35,430 nt of DNA from Actinomycetes bacterium (lineage in GTDB: Bacteria; Actinomycetota; Actinomycetes; Mycobacteriales; Mycobacteriaceae), in assembly GCA_023460175.1 (NCBI GenBank), contig JAEWRC010000048.1, forward strand, positions 1 through 35,430, given 5' to 3'. Below, piece by piece: positions 24,746 through 33,250 of this stretch. Every line of letters begins with the position of its first letter. The first letter of the stretch is position 1. Made by a program: the position numbers and the translations under genes. Below the pieces are notes generated by a model. That model had not been told where the DNA came from and ran no database searches. It worked only from the letters and a program-made list of their open reading frames with translations.

Positions 24746-25962
24746 GATCCGCTCCCGGAGGGCAGCATCAGGGATTCCAGGCTGTTGTTCGGTGGGATGT
24801 AGTCCGGCCGCAGCCAATCCTCGCTGTAGGTGATCTCGTTGGGACGTGCCGCGGCGCCGACGAAGAGGTTCTCCCCGATCGGCGGGAAGTTGTACTGCCG
24901 GTTCTTGACGATGGGCGCCAGGTACTGCGCGCAGAGCTTGGCGGACTGTTCGGCACCCAACCGGGATGCCGCCTGTACGGCGCCGCAGATGAACCCGATC
25001 GGATCGGCGAAGTTGGTGATCACCAGCGCACTGGACATCGTGCCCTGGGCCGGTTGGTAGATGTTCAGGAAGTTCTGAAACACGTTGGGCGTCAGGTGCA
25101 GGGTCTGCTTGATGTCGTCGAGGCTGTCGTGCAGCGCCTGACTGACCGAGGCCAGCTTGTCGGTCGTGGTCCCGAGCGTCTCCCGGTTGTCGGCGACGAA
25201 CGAGCCGACGTCGGCGACCACGGAATTGACGTTGCGCACCGCCTGTGACACCTCGCCCGGATCGTTGGCGAGCAGGCCGGTGACCGAGGCGATGTTCTGG
25301 TTGAGGTAGCGCATCAGCTCGGTGCTGTTGGTCAGCGCCGACACCAGTATCGACAAATTCTCGACGGTGGAGAACACGTCGTCGCTGTGGTCACCCAGCA
25401 TCGAAAACGCCTGCGCCAGTTGCACCACGGCAGTGCGGATGTCGGCTCCCTGCCCCCGTACGTTGTCCGCCGCAGTATTGATGTAGGAACCGAGGGTGCT
25501 CACTCCCCCGGCCTCCGTCGGTTGCAGGGTCTCGGTCAACCGCTCCAGTTGCTCACGGAAGTCGTCCCATTCCACCGGGACCGCGGTGCGCGCCTCGGGA
25601 ATGACGGCGCCGTCCTCGAGTAGCGGTCCCCCGGTGTAGGCGGGGGTCAGCTGGATGGCTCGGGCGGTGACCAGCGAGGGCGACAGGATCACGGCCTTCG
25701 CGTCGGCGGGAACCTCGTACTTCGCCGGGTAGGAGAAGCGAATCTTCACTCGGGTCGCCTGCGGTTCGATGGATTCGATCTTGCCGACGGCAACTCCGAG
25801 AATGCGCACCTCGTCGCCGACGAAAATGCCGTTGCTGTTTGCGAAGTAGGCCTGCACCGTGACGCGCCGCCCACCCCCGGGCCACACCGTCACCAGCGCG
25901 CCGATGAGTACCGCGATCAGGACGACCGCGGTTGCCAGCCGGTACTTCGTCGATGTGGTCAC
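24742..25962 (-). CDS. Mce family protein MceD
   Basis: A 406-residue MCE-domain subunit with an N-terminal membrane helix (about 8-27), the MCE domain (VTVQAYFANSNGIFVGDEVRILGV to about 115), and a helical region with asparagine/serine-rich repeats. The tail EDWLRPDYIPPNNSLESLM is characteristic of MceD proteins. It starts with GTG overlapping the MceC stop (GTGA) and its own stop overlaps MceE. No proline-rich extension is present, unlike MceA and MceC in this operon. Confidence 0.95.
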   Translation of the reverse strand: MTTSTKYRLATAVVLIAVLIGALVTVWPGGGRRVTVQAYFANSNGIFVGDEVRILGVAVGKIESIEPQATRVKIRFSYPAKYEVPADAKAVILSPSLVTARAIQLTPAYTGGPLLEDGAVIPEARTAVPVEWDDFREQLERLTETLQPTEAGGVSTLGSYINTAADNVRGQGADIRTAVVQLAQAFSMLGDHSDDVFSTVENLSILVSALTNSTELMRYLNQNIASVTGLLANDPGEVSQAVRNVNSVVADVGSFVADNRETLGTTTDKLASVSQALHDSLDDIKQTLHLTPNVFQNFLNIYQPAQGTMSSALVITNFADPIGFICGAVQAASRLGAEQSAKLCAQYLAPIVKNRQYNFPPIGENLFVGAAARPNEITYSEDWLRPDYIPPNNSLESLMLPSGSGS

Positions 25963-27269
25963 GGTGTCTCATCTCCGGTCGGTACTGCCTCGTTGGGTGC
26001 CGGCACATGGACCGGGCTCGGTGTGGGTTCGGGTACCGAGGCCAGCGCCGGCGGCGTTTCGGCCGGCGGCCCCGGCGGCGGACCACCGGGTGCGGGTGCC
26101 GGCGGGGGTTCGCGGTAGGGATACCGCGGGTCGCCGGGCTTGCCGGTGATCGCGTCCGGCAGCGTCATCCTGGGCTCGCCGCCCTGACCGGTGCGCGGGA
26201 AGGGCACGGGCAGTGCGGGTGTCGCCGCCTGGCCGGTGGGCGGGTCGGTGCGCTCGGAGGGCAGCAGCACGCTCGGGTCCAGCCCCAGATCGGAGAACGC
26301 CGCGTCGACGAACGGCTGCACGAACTGACCGGGCAGCAGGTTGGCGATGTAGGCGGAGAAGAACGGTGCCGTGGACACCGATTCACCGAGCGACATCGCA
26401 TAGGAGTTCAGCAGTTTGATCGACTCCTGCACGTCTTCCTTGCGATTGTCGACGATCGCCAGCACTCCGTTGAGCTTCTCCAGGGCCGGCCGCAACGTCT
26501 GGCGATTCTCGGTGATGAAACCGTGGATCTGCTCGGCGACCGCGGCGATGCTTCCCGAGATCCGGTCCAGCGCTTGGCTTTGCGAGCGCAGTGCCACCAG
26601 CAGCGCGTTGCTGTCGGCGATGAGGTCAACCACCTGACCGGTCCGCTCCGCGAGCACCGACGTCACCTTGTTCGCATTACGCAGGAGATTGCGCAGCTGG
26701 TCGTCGCGCTTGTTGAGGGTTTCGGCAAACCGGGAGACCCCCTCGACGGCGATCTCGAGGTCCGGCGGGGAGTCCTGGAACGTCTGCGCCAGCACCCGCA
26801 ACGAGTCCGACAGTTGATGCGTGTCCAGCCCGCTGATCGCGGTCGTCAGGTCGCCGAGCGCGTCGGGCAGGTCGTAGGGCGCGCGGGTGCGGTCCAAGGG
26901 GATCGGTCCGTCGAGCGGCTGATCCCCGCGCGGCGTGAGCTCGAGCACCTTGGCACCGAGGATCGTCTGAGTCTTGATGGCCGCCTCGGTACGGTCACCG
27001 AGGTGAACGTCCGGGGCGACGCGGAAACTCACCCAGACCCGCGGTCCGTCAAGTTCTATCCCCGACACCGAGCCGACCTTGAGCCCCGACACCTGGACGT
27101 CGGCACCGGTGGTGATGCCGCCCGCTTCGCTGAAGTAGCCCGAATAGTCGTTGCCCTGGTTGAAGAACGGCAGCTTGTCGTATTGCAGCGCGCCGACGGC
27201 CAGCGCCAGGACGCTGACGATACCGGCGGCCCCGACGACCAGCGGGTTTCGTCTCATCGAGGTGGTCAT
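25959..27269 (-). CDS. Mce family protein MceC
   Basis: A 436-residue MCE-domain subunit: N-terminal helix (about 9-28), MCE domain (YSGYFSEAGGITTGADVQVSGL to about 120), long helical segment, and a strongly proline-rich tail from about residue 365 (REPPPAPAPGGPPPGPP). The tail is typical of MceC and probably extends into the cell wall. The ATG at 27269 overlaps the MceB stop. An RGD tripeptide near residue 105 (TPRGDQP) is present but is not taken as evidence of host-cell binding. Confidence 0.95.
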   Translation of the reverse strand: MTTSMRRNPLVVGAAGIVSVLALAVGALQYDKLPFFNQGNDYSGYFSEAGGITTGADVQVSGLKVGSVSGIELDGPRVWVSFRVAPDVHLGDRTEAAIKTQTILGAKVLELTPRGDQPLDGPIPLDRTRAPYDLPDALGDLTTAISGLDTHQLSDSLRVLAQTFQDSPPDLEIAVEGVSRFAETLNKRDDQLRNLLRNANKVTSVLAERTGQVVDLIADSNALLVALRSQSQALDRISGSIAAVAEQIHGFITENRQTLRPALEKLNGVLAIVDNRKEDVQESIKLLNSYAMSLGESVSTAPFFSAYIANLLPGQFVQPFVDAAFSDLGLDPSVLLPSERTDPPTGQAATPALPVPFPRTGQGGEPRMTLPDAITGKPGDPRYPYREPPPAPAPGGPPPGPPAETPPALASVPEPTPSPVHVPAPNEAVPTGDETP

Positions 27270-28294
27270 CGCGGCGCACACCTCCCGGTGCTTTGACCGG
27301 CGACCTTCACGAACACCGGTTGGCCGCCCTTCCCGTTCAGTTTCAGCACGATGTCGCACAGATAGAAGCTGAAGAAGTCGCCGTACAACCCCTGTCGGCC
27401 CAGGGCCTGGTAGGCCTCGGGCAGCGTGTCGAGCAGCTCGTCGACATACTCATGGTCGGCCACCACCAACCCGGCGGTCCGGTCGGTCTCCGCCACCACC
27501 CTCGTCAGTGGCGGGCGCGCCTGCTGCAACAGGTCCGCAATGGAGCCCGCCGCCGAATCTGCGTGTGCCACCGCGGCACTGATGTCGGTTTTGCGGACGG
27601 CCAAGCCGTCGACGAGTTCGGACAACGCCGTCACTCCCCTGTCGAACTGCTGACTCTGGTCCCCGAACGCACCCAGCACGGTGTGCAGATTTCCGATCAC
27701 TTCACCGATGAGTTGGTCCCGGTCCGCGAGCGTGTTGGTCAGGGCCGCGGTGTGCGACAACAAGGAGTTGATCGTCGCGCCCTGCCCCTGGAAGGCGTGG
27801 ATCAGCTGGCCGCTCAGCGCGTTGACCTGATCGGGATCCAGGGCCCGGAACAGCGGCCGGAACCCGCCGACCAGCGCATCGAGGTCCAGAGCGGGTGCGG
27901 TCTGCGCCAGCGGGATGGTGTCTCCCGGCGCCAGCTTCGCCGTTGCGCCGGGGCCCTCCTCGAGACCGAGGTAGCGCCCGCCGATCAAGTCGTCGTAGCG
28001 GATCACGGCGCGGCTGCCTTCGGTCAGCACCACGGCGTCGCTGGCGGTGAACTGCACCAGCAGGCTCGAATCGGGCTGCAGAGTAATCGATGTGACCTTG
28101 CCGACCTCGACTCCCGCGACGCGGACAAAGTCGCCACTCTCCAGGCCCGTGACGTTGCTGAACTCGGCACGGTAGTCCCGTTCGGCCGTGAAGCGCAGCT
28201 GAGCGAACACGGCGAACATGGCGAACAGTGCGAGCAGGCTGACCGCCAGAAATATGGCCAGACGCCAGATAATCTGGCGCATTTCGACTTTCAT
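27266..28294 (-). CDS. Mce family protein MceB
   Basis: A 342-residue MCE-domain subunit: helix at about 10-30 (LAIFLAVSLLALFAMFAVF), MCE domain (YRAEFSNVTGLESGDFVRVAGVEVG to about 120), helical region, and the short cysteine-bearing end CDIVLKLNG then TGRCAPR typical of MceB. ATG 28294 lies 16 bases after the MceA stop with GAAGGAAA upstream. The stop overlaps MceC as ATGA. Confidence 0.95.
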   Translation of the reverse strand: MKVEMRQIIWRLAIFLAVSLLALFAMFAVFAQLRFTAERDYRAEFSNVTGLESGDFVRVAGVEVGKVTSITLQPDSSLLVQFTASDAVVLTEGSRAVIRYDDLIGGRYLGLEEGPGATAKLAPGDTIPLAQTAPALDLDALVGGFRPLFRALDPDQVNALSGQLIHAFQGQGATINSLLSHTAALTNTLADRDQLIGEVIGNLHTVLGAFGDQSQQFDRGVTALSELVDGLAVRKTDISAAVAHADSAAGSIADLLQQARPPLTRVVAETDRTAGLVVADHEYVDELLDTLPEAYQALGRQGLYGDFFSFYLCDIVLKLNGKGGQPVFVKVAGQSTGRCAPR

Positions 28295-28310
28295 CGCAGC
28301 GACGTTTCCT

Positions 28311-29708
28311 TCACTGAGGTGCCGGCGGATTGAACGGTTCGCTTCCGGGCGGGGGCGGACCAGGCTCCCGGGGCTGCCCGGGTGGCGGGGCCGGCGGCAA
28401 CCCCGGCCACAACGGCGTCCCGTCGGGTGCGTAGAGCTGCGCACCGTAGGCCGGCGCACCCGGATACGGGATCGGGCCCGGCGCCGGCGGGCCGTGGTAG
28501 CGGATGCTGGGTGGCTCGGGCACCCCACGCGTGGTCGGGAAGTAGTTGGCGTAGCCGGGGATTCCGATCCCCGGGTTGGGCCGGATGTCCAGTCCGGTCC
28601 CCCAGCCGGTGTTGGTGATCAGCTGACGGTGCGGGAAATTGTTGTCCACGATGGGCAACGACCCGCAGCCGGGCGCTCCACCGGGGCCGCCCTTGGCCCC
28701 CACGATCGGCAGATGCTCGGGGTACCGATAGGGGTCGTCGCCGAGCAACAATGCGACGTCGGTGGAGACGGATTTCCCGTTGATGCCGCCGGTGACGTCG
28801 TAGCCGCCGTTCTCCAGGAACCAGTGCCCGCCCACCAGCATGCAGGTCAGCTGCGGGTCGTACTTGTGCACCAGTCGCGTCGTGGGTTCGAGGACGTTGA
28901 CGGCGTCGACCAGGGCATCCTTGTTCGGGCCCAGCAGATCGGTGCCGCTGCGCGACATTCCGGCGAGATTGATCAAAAGGTTGTCGAGGTGGTCCGAATG
29001 GCTGGTGACCGTCGTCGCGGTGGTCGCGGCGGCGTCCAGCACCGCGAGAATGTCCGCGGCCGCGGCGCTGTAGGTGTCGCTGAAGCCTTGCACGGCCTGC
29101 CAGTCGGCCCGGATCGTCTCGGCCCGCGGATTCAATGCCCGAAGCACGTTGTCGGCGGCCGTCGTGGCCCGGCCCAGGTTCTGCCCCTGCCCCCGAACGC
29201 CTTCGGCCACCGCCGCGAGCACCCCGTTGAGCTTGACCGGGTCAACGTGTTCGAGCACGTCGGTGAGATTCTGGAAGACCGTGTTGACCTCGGTGCTGAC
29301 GTTGTCCGCCGGGATCACCGCCCCGGCGCGCAGCGACTGATCAGCCGGAGCGTCGGGGTAGACCAGGTCGACGTACTTCGCGCCGAATGCGCTGGTGGCC
29401 TTGATTTGTGCGGTGACGTTGGCCGGGATGTACTGGGCCTGCTGGGGGTCGATGTCCAGGTGTAGGCGAACCGGTTGGTTGCCGCCCTGGATGGCGCTGA
29501 CGGTGCCGATCTGGATGCCGGACATCTTCACCTTGGCACCGCTTTCCAGGACCAGGCCGGAGCGCTCCGAGGTGACGGTGACCGCGATGCGCGGGGTGAA
29601 CGACCGGGTGAACATCGCCCAGGTGCCGATCACCATGGCGGTGATGACCGTGAACAGGATCAACGTCCACCAACCGGGGTGCAGGGCTCGATCATGTCGA
29701 AGGTCCAT
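28311..29708 (-). CDS. Mce family protein MceA
   Basis: First MCE subunit, 465 residues. Membrane helix at about 13-33, MCE domain (IAVTVTSERSGLVLESGAKVKMSG to about 120), a helical region, and a proline/glycine-rich tail from about 385 ending PGSEPFNPPAPQ. The block LTCMLVGGHWFLENGGYD is usual for MceA. ATG 29708 was chosen (MDLRHDRALHPGWW); the frame is open to 29765 inside the YrbEB gene. The gap from YrbEB is four bases, so it is in the same transcript. The position A to F assignment follows from order and tail types. Confidence 0.95.
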   Translation of the reverse strand: MDLRHDRALHPGWWTLILFTVITAMVIGTWAMFTRSFTPRIAVTVTSERSGLVLESGAKVKMSGIQIGTVSAIQGGNQPVRLHLDIDPQQAQYIPANVTAQIKATSAFGAKYVDLVYPDAPADQSLRAGAVIPADNVSTEVNTVFQNLTDVLEHVDPVKLNGVLAAVAEGVRGQGQNLGRATTAADNVLRALNPRAETIRADWQAVQGFSDTYSAAAADILAVLDAAATTATTVTSHSDHLDNLLINLAGMSRSGTDLLGPNKDALVDAVNVLEPTTRLVHKYDPQLTCMLVGGHWFLENGGYDVTGGINGKSVSTDVALLLGDDPYRYPEHLPIVGAKGGPGGAPGCGSLPIVDNNFPHRQLITNTGWGTGLDIRPNPGIGIPGYANYFPTTRGVPEPPSIRYHGPPAPGPIPYPGAPAYGAQLYAPDGTPLWPGLPPAPPPGQPREPGPPPPGSEPFNPPAPQ

Positions 29709-29712
29709 GAGG

Positions 29713-30576
29713 CTACCCCGCGAGGTTGAAGTTGCCGGATTGTCCGTAGATGGACAGGGAGACAAGCAGTGTCACGAACGCCGACACCACCAGCGACGCG
29801 CGCACCGCGCGGCCGACAGCTTCCCCCACCCCGGCGGGGCCGCCGGAGGCGGTGAAGCCGTAATAGGTGTGCACCAGCATCACCACCACCGCGATCGCGA
29901 TCGCCTGCAGGAACGACCAGATGAGGTCGACGGGGTTGAGGAAGGTCGTGAAGTAGTGGTCGTAGACGCCGCTGGACTGCCCGTAGAAGAAGGTGGTGCC
30001 GACCCGGGCCGCGACAAAGGCGACCTGAACGGCGATGCAGTACAGCGGAATCACCACCAGCACGCCGGCCAACACGCGCGTGGAAACCAGGTAGGCGATC
30101 GATCGAATACCCATCACCTCGAGGGCATCGATCTCCTCGTTGATGCGCATCGCCCCCAGTTGCGCGGTGGCGCCGGCGCCGACCGTGGCGGCCAGTCCGA
30201 TACCCGCCACCGCCGGTGAGGTGATCCGGACGTTGAGGAACGCCGAGGTGAATCCGGCCAGCGCCTCCACGCCGACATCGGCCAACTGGTTGTAGGCCTG
30301 TACGGCGATCCACGCGCCGGCCGACAGGGTGAGAAAGCCGACGATGACCAGGGTTCCGCCGATGATCGCCAAGGCCCCGATACCGAGGCTCATCTGGGCG
30401 ATCAGACGCAGCAACTCGACCTTGTAGTTGACGACGGCGTCGCCGATGCCCCGCAGCGCGTAGCCGTAGAACTGCGTCTGGCGACCGAGCCGGTTCCAGC
30501 CTTCCACCCAGCGCGACACCGTCCGACGGGTTATCGGAAACTGGGTGCTCGGCTTCGTGGGTGCGGTGGCCGTCAT
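29713..30576 (-). CDS. YrbE/MlaE family permease, B subunit
   Basis: Integral membrane permease that pairs with YrbEA to form the lipid channel of the Mce importer. The 287-residue product has about five or six hydrophobic segments and the MlaE signature GAGATAQLGAMRINEEIDAL then VMGIRS (the EQxDAL-like coupling region that contacts the ATPase), and ends GGPAGVGEAVGRAVRASLV. The ATG overlaps the YrbEA stop (ATGA). The partner ATPase (MceG/Mkl type) is not encoded here; in mycobacteria it is usually a single distant gene shared by several Mce operons. Confidence 0.95.
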   Translation of the reverse strand: MTATAPTKPSTQFPITRRTVSRWVEGWNRLGRQTQFYGYALRGIGDAVVNYKVELLRLIAQMSLGIGALAIIGGTLVIVGFLTLSAGAWIAVQAYNQLADVGVEALAGFTSAFLNVRITSPAVAGIGLAATVGAGATAQLGAMRINEEIDALEVMGIRSIAYLVSTRVLAGVLVVIPLYCIAVQVAFVAARVGTTFFYGQSSGVYDHYFTTFLNPVDLIWSFLQAIAIAVVVMLVHTYYGFTASGGPAGVGEAVGRAVRASLVVSAFVTLLVSLSIYGQSGNFNLAG

Positions 30577-31340
30577 AGCGTCACCTTCACCGCGACGGCG
30601 GTGGCGATCACGTTGATCACGAACAGCGCCATGAAGGAGTAGACGACCGTTTCGTTGACCGCGTTGCCGACCCCCGCCGGCCCGCCGCCCACCGAAATAC
30701 CCTTGTAGCAGGCGATCAGGGCGGCGGCCAGACCGAATATGGATGCCTTCACCAGGCACACGATGACCTCGGGAAGCCCGATCAACAGTGTCATCCCGGC
30801 GACGAACGCCCCGGGGGTGACGTGCTGGACGTAGACCGAGAAGAAGAAGCCGCCGACGATCCCGACGATCGTGACGATCGAAGCCAACAGGAACGAAACC
30901 AGGGTTGCCGCCAGCACTCTGGGCACCACCAGAGCCTGTACCGGATCGATACCCAGCACCCGCATGGCGTCGAGTTCCTCACGGATGGTGCGAGATCCCA
31001 GATCGGCACACATTGCCGTGGCGCCCGCGCCGGCGATCACCAACACCGTGACGATCGGTCCAATCTGGGTGACCGCGCCCAGCGCGGCGCCGGTCCCGGA
31101 GAAGTCGGCCGCACCGATCTCGACGAACAAGATGTTCAAAGTGAAGACGGTCAACACCGTGAACGGAATGGCCAACATGACTGTCGGCAAGATCGAAACC
31201 CTTGCGACAAACCAGGTCTGGGCCAGGAACTCGCGCCAAGCGAACGGTGGTTTGAAGATCAGTCGCAGCGTATCGGCGGACATGAGAAAGAACTCGCCGA
31301 TCGCTCGCACCGGTCGTGCGGCCGCCTGAGTGATCGTCAC
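30573..31340 (-). CDS. YrbE/MlaE family permease, A subunit
   Basis: First gene of the Mce operon. The 255-residue product has about five or six membrane segments, the coupling block GAGATAMCADLGSRTIREELDAM then VLGIDP, and GGGPAGVGNAVNETVV near the end. GTG 31340 has AAGGTGG seven bases upstream; an ATG at 31373 is in frame but has no site. A leader of about 126 bases separates it from the predicted start of transcription near 31466, with operator sites at 31443 and 31596. Confidence 0.94.
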   Translation of the reverse strand: MTITQAAARPVRAIGEFFLMSADTLRLIFKPPFAWREFLAQTWFVARVSILPTVMLAIPFTVLTVFTLNILFVEIGAADFSGTGAALGAVTQIGPIVTVLVIAGAGATAMCADLGSRTIREELDAMRVLGIDPVQALVVPRVLAATLVSFLLASIVTIVGIVGGFFFSVYVQHVTPGAFVAGMTLLIGLPEVIVCLVKASIFGLAAALIACYKGISVGGGPAGVGNAVNETVVYSFMALFVINVIATAVAVKVTL

Positions 31341-31442
31341 AGCCGAACCACCTTCCCTTCCGGTACCCGACACGCAACCTCGAAGGCATCGCAGTCGGTT
31401 CCTTGCCGCAGGTCAGCCACGTGCGTCCACCTTTCCCGCGAG

Positions 31443-31464
31443 CTTTACCGGCCAGCCGGTAAAG
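31443..31464. promoter_or_regulatory. Predicted TetR-type operator, site 6 (perfect palindrome, proximal)
   Basis: Perfect 10-bp arms: CTTTACCGGC (31443-31452), two bases CA, GCCGGTAAAG (31455-31464). The half-sites match TTTACC/GGTAAA of site 5 but lie four bases further apart. It begins eight bases after the -10 of the proximal promoter, so a bound repressor would cover the transcription start. Confidence 0.75.
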
Positions 31465-31472
31465 TTGCTCTG

Positions 31473-31501
31473 AACGTAAGCTGTGTCACTTCGGGTGTCA
31501 A
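31473..31501 (-). promoter_or_regulatory. Proximal promoter of the yrbE-mce operon
   Basis: On the minus strand: TTGACA (31501-31496), exactly 17 bases, TACGTT (31478-31473). This is a consensus -35 and a TANNNT -10 as used by SigA. The predicted start is near 31466, at the edge of operator site 6. Confidence 0.7.
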
Positions 31502-31595
31502 GGGTCGACACCGCACGCCGACCCGGGCCGCAACAAACGCCCACGGCCCAGGACCACCCCGGACCGTTCCTGCATTCGTCGCCACCTCGGTCAAG

Positions 31596-31613
31596 CTTTA
31601 CTAGTTGGTAAAG
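31596..31613. promoter_or_regulatory. Predicted TetR-type operator, site 5 (distal)
   Basis: CTTTACTAGTTGGTAAAG, a near-perfect palindrome with core TTAC-N6-GTAA (31598-31611). It is the closest to a consensus of all sites. It starts 11 bases after the -10 of the distal promoter. Confidence 0.7.
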
Positions 31614-31624
31614 TTATTAGACGG

Positions 31625-31653
31625 AGATTAACCAGCGGGTCCAGTGCTGTCAA
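31625..31653 (-). promoter_or_regulatory. Distal promoter of the yrbE-mce operon
   Basis: On the minus strand: TTGACA (31653-31648), 17 bases, TAATCT (31630-31625). The predicted start is near 31618, just before operator site 5. It repeats the layout of the proximal promoter 152 bases downstream. Confidence 0.65.
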
Positions 31654-31822
31654 GGATGACGCCGTCCAAGTCGCCGCCCCGCCCGACTGATTGCACCAGC
31701 ACCGTCGAACCTGTCGGCAACCACGGGAACTCACCGCTAATACGCTGATCTACAGGTTCTTTAAGAGGCTGAGCCAGCACCCCGCCACGGGACACCACGC
31801 GTCAACGTCGGCTCGAACGGGA

Positions 31823-31867
31823 CGGCGGTCGGGGCCGCGGGCGGCGAGCCACGCGGCCCCGCCGCCG
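31823..31867. terminator. Strong GC hairpin after the right-arm operon
   Basis: GGGGCCGCG (31831-31839), a 12-base loop, CGCGGCCCC (31852-31860). The stem is extended outward by CGGCGG (31823-31828) and CCGCCG (31862-31867) across a small bulge. It lies about 125 bases beyond the thiolase-like stop. There is no T-tract. It could insulate the Mce promoters from the upstream operon. Confidence 0.5.
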
Positions 31868-31990
31868 GTAGACCCGTTACTGGACCCAAACCTATCTGAC
31901 CAGAGAGTATTTATTCAGGTTTTCGGACGGATATCCCGGCGGTGCCGGCGCGGCAGCATGGGGCGCCGCGTCGGCGTTGCGTCAACCGGT

Positions 31991-33247
31991 TCAGCGGTCC
32001 GGGCGCTCCAAGATGGTCACCGCGCACACGGCGTTGTCGTTCCCGATGACCCCGCCGCCGTTCTCGGCCAGGCCGAAGCGCGGGTCGGCCACCGCGTTAC
32101 CGCCGGCCTCGCCGCGCAGCTGGATCGAGATCTCGTTGAGCATCATCAACCCGGTGGCCCCGATCGGGTGTCCCCGGGACACCAGGCCACCTGAAGGATT
32201 GACCGGAAGTTCGCCGCCGATCGCGGTCGCGCCCGAAGCGGTGAACGCGCCCCCTTCGCCGCGTCCGCAGAAGCCGAGGTCTTCGAGGATGTGGATCTCG
32301 GCGAACGAACTGGCATCGTGCAGTTCGACCAGGTCGATGTCCGCGGGCGTCAGACCCGCGCTCCGGAAGGCGCGGCGACCGGCGATCACCGGCGCCCGGT
32401 CGTCCTCCCACGAGGCGTCGAACACGCCGCACGCCACCTCGCTGGCGCGAATCCGCACGGCCCGCCGACGCACCTCGGCCGCACAGTTGTCGAGGTAGGA
32501 CTGCGAGCAGATCAGGGCGGCGGCGGCGCCGTCGCCGACCGGGGCACACATCGCCCGGGTCAGCGGGTCACTGACCATCCGGTCCTCGAGCACCTGCGGC
32601 ACCGTCAGCGGGAATCGGTACTGCGCCCGCGGATTGTGCACCGAGTTGTTGTGATTCTTGGCCGCCGCGATGGCGAGCTGCTCGGCCGTGGTGCCGTACG
32701 CCCGCATGTGGGTGTGGGCCCACATGCCGTAGAGGTCCATTGCCAAACTGCGCTCCGGGGCGGTCTCGAACTTCATCCCGTTGGCCGCCGCGGTGCGCGC
32801 ATACAGGTCGCGCCACGACTGCGGATCCAGCCAGTCCAGCGCTCCCTCCATCCCGCGCAGCGCCGCCCGCGGATTCTCCGGATCGACCATCTTTTCCACG
32901 CCGATCGCCAACGCCACGTCGCTGTGCCCCGACTGCACCTCGCGCAGGGCATTGCCGAACGCCTGAGATCCCGCGGCGCAACCGCCCTCGACGTTGGTCA
33001 CCGGCGCCCCGCGCGGGAACAGTCCGTCACCGACCAACGGGGTGAAACACAACTGACCCTTGAGGTAGGGCTGGCCCTGGTTCTCCATCAGCATGTTGGA
33101 GAACCAGGCCGCGCCGATCGCGTCGGTGTCCGCGAGCTTCGCGTCGGCAAGCACCCCGAGGTAGGCCTCGCGGGTCAGGTCCTTGGGGCTCTTGTCCGCG
33201 AACTTGCCCACGCCGGTCGCGTAGACCCCGAGAATGTATGCGTCCAT
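31991..33247 (-). CDS. Thiolase-like enzyme (SCP2/Ltp type), right arm
   Basis: A 418-residue paralogue of the left-arm thiolase-like protein. The nucleophile is Cys90 in VEGGCAAGSQ; the second histidine is in GHPIGATG near 364. The HDCF motif of SCP2-thiolases reads HDAS (His310), so the acid/base cysteine is missing here too. The end block is ENGGGVIGNDNA. It may cleave a 3-ketoacyl-CoA, or a beta-hydroxyacyl-CoA by retro-aldol reaction as in Ltp-type enzymes. It is the last gene of the right-arm operon, three bases after the crotonase stop. No DUF35 partner gene is visible. Confidence 0.9.
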   Translation of the reverse strand: MDAYILGVYATGVGKFADKSPKDLTREAYLGVLADAKLADTDAIGAAWFSNMLMENQGQPYLKGQLCFTPLVGDGLFPRGAPVTNVEGGCAAGSQAFGNALREVQSGHSDVALAIGVEKMVDPENPRAALRGMEGALDWLDPQSWRDLYARTAAANGMKFETAPERSLAMDLYGMWAHTHMRAYGTTAEQLAIAAAKNHNNSVHNPRAQYRFPLTVPQVLEDRMVSDPLTRAMCAPVGDGAAAALICSQSYLDNCAAEVRRRAVRIRASEVACGVFDASWEDDRAPVIAGRRAFRSAGLTPADIDLVELHDASSFAEIHILEDLGFCGRGEGGAFTASGATAIGGELPVNPSGGLVSRGHPIGATGLMMLNEISIQLRGEAGGNAVADPRFGLAENGGGVIGNDNAVCAVTILERPDR

Positions 33248-33250
33248 GTC

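Larger units (their letters stand above)
31341..31990. other. 650-base intergenic regulatory region before the Mce operon
   Basis: No credible gene is seen on either strand. Reading toward the Mce operon it holds: a strong hairpin (31823-31867) after the right-arm thiolase-like gene; an A/T-richer patch near 31888-31918 of unknown role; a distal promoter with an operator; and a proximal promoter with an operator. The Mce leader follows. It is by far the longest gene-free stretch in the window. Confidence 0.8.

Noticed and set aside
26920..26960. RGD tripeptide in MceC as an integrin-binding motif
   Set aside because: A three-residue match in an arginine/glycine-rich protein is expected by chance, and nothing else suggests host-cell binding.
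31880..31920. A/T-richer patch with an imperfect AAACCT...AGGTTT inverted repeat as an attachment site or element end
   Set aside because: No integrase, transposase or matching direct repeat is present, and the repeat is imperfect.
31691..32194. Plus-strand open frame starting in the Mce upstream region
   Set aside because: Runs into the 3' end of the right-arm thiolase-like gene on the other strand, has no ribosome site and no recognisable motif.
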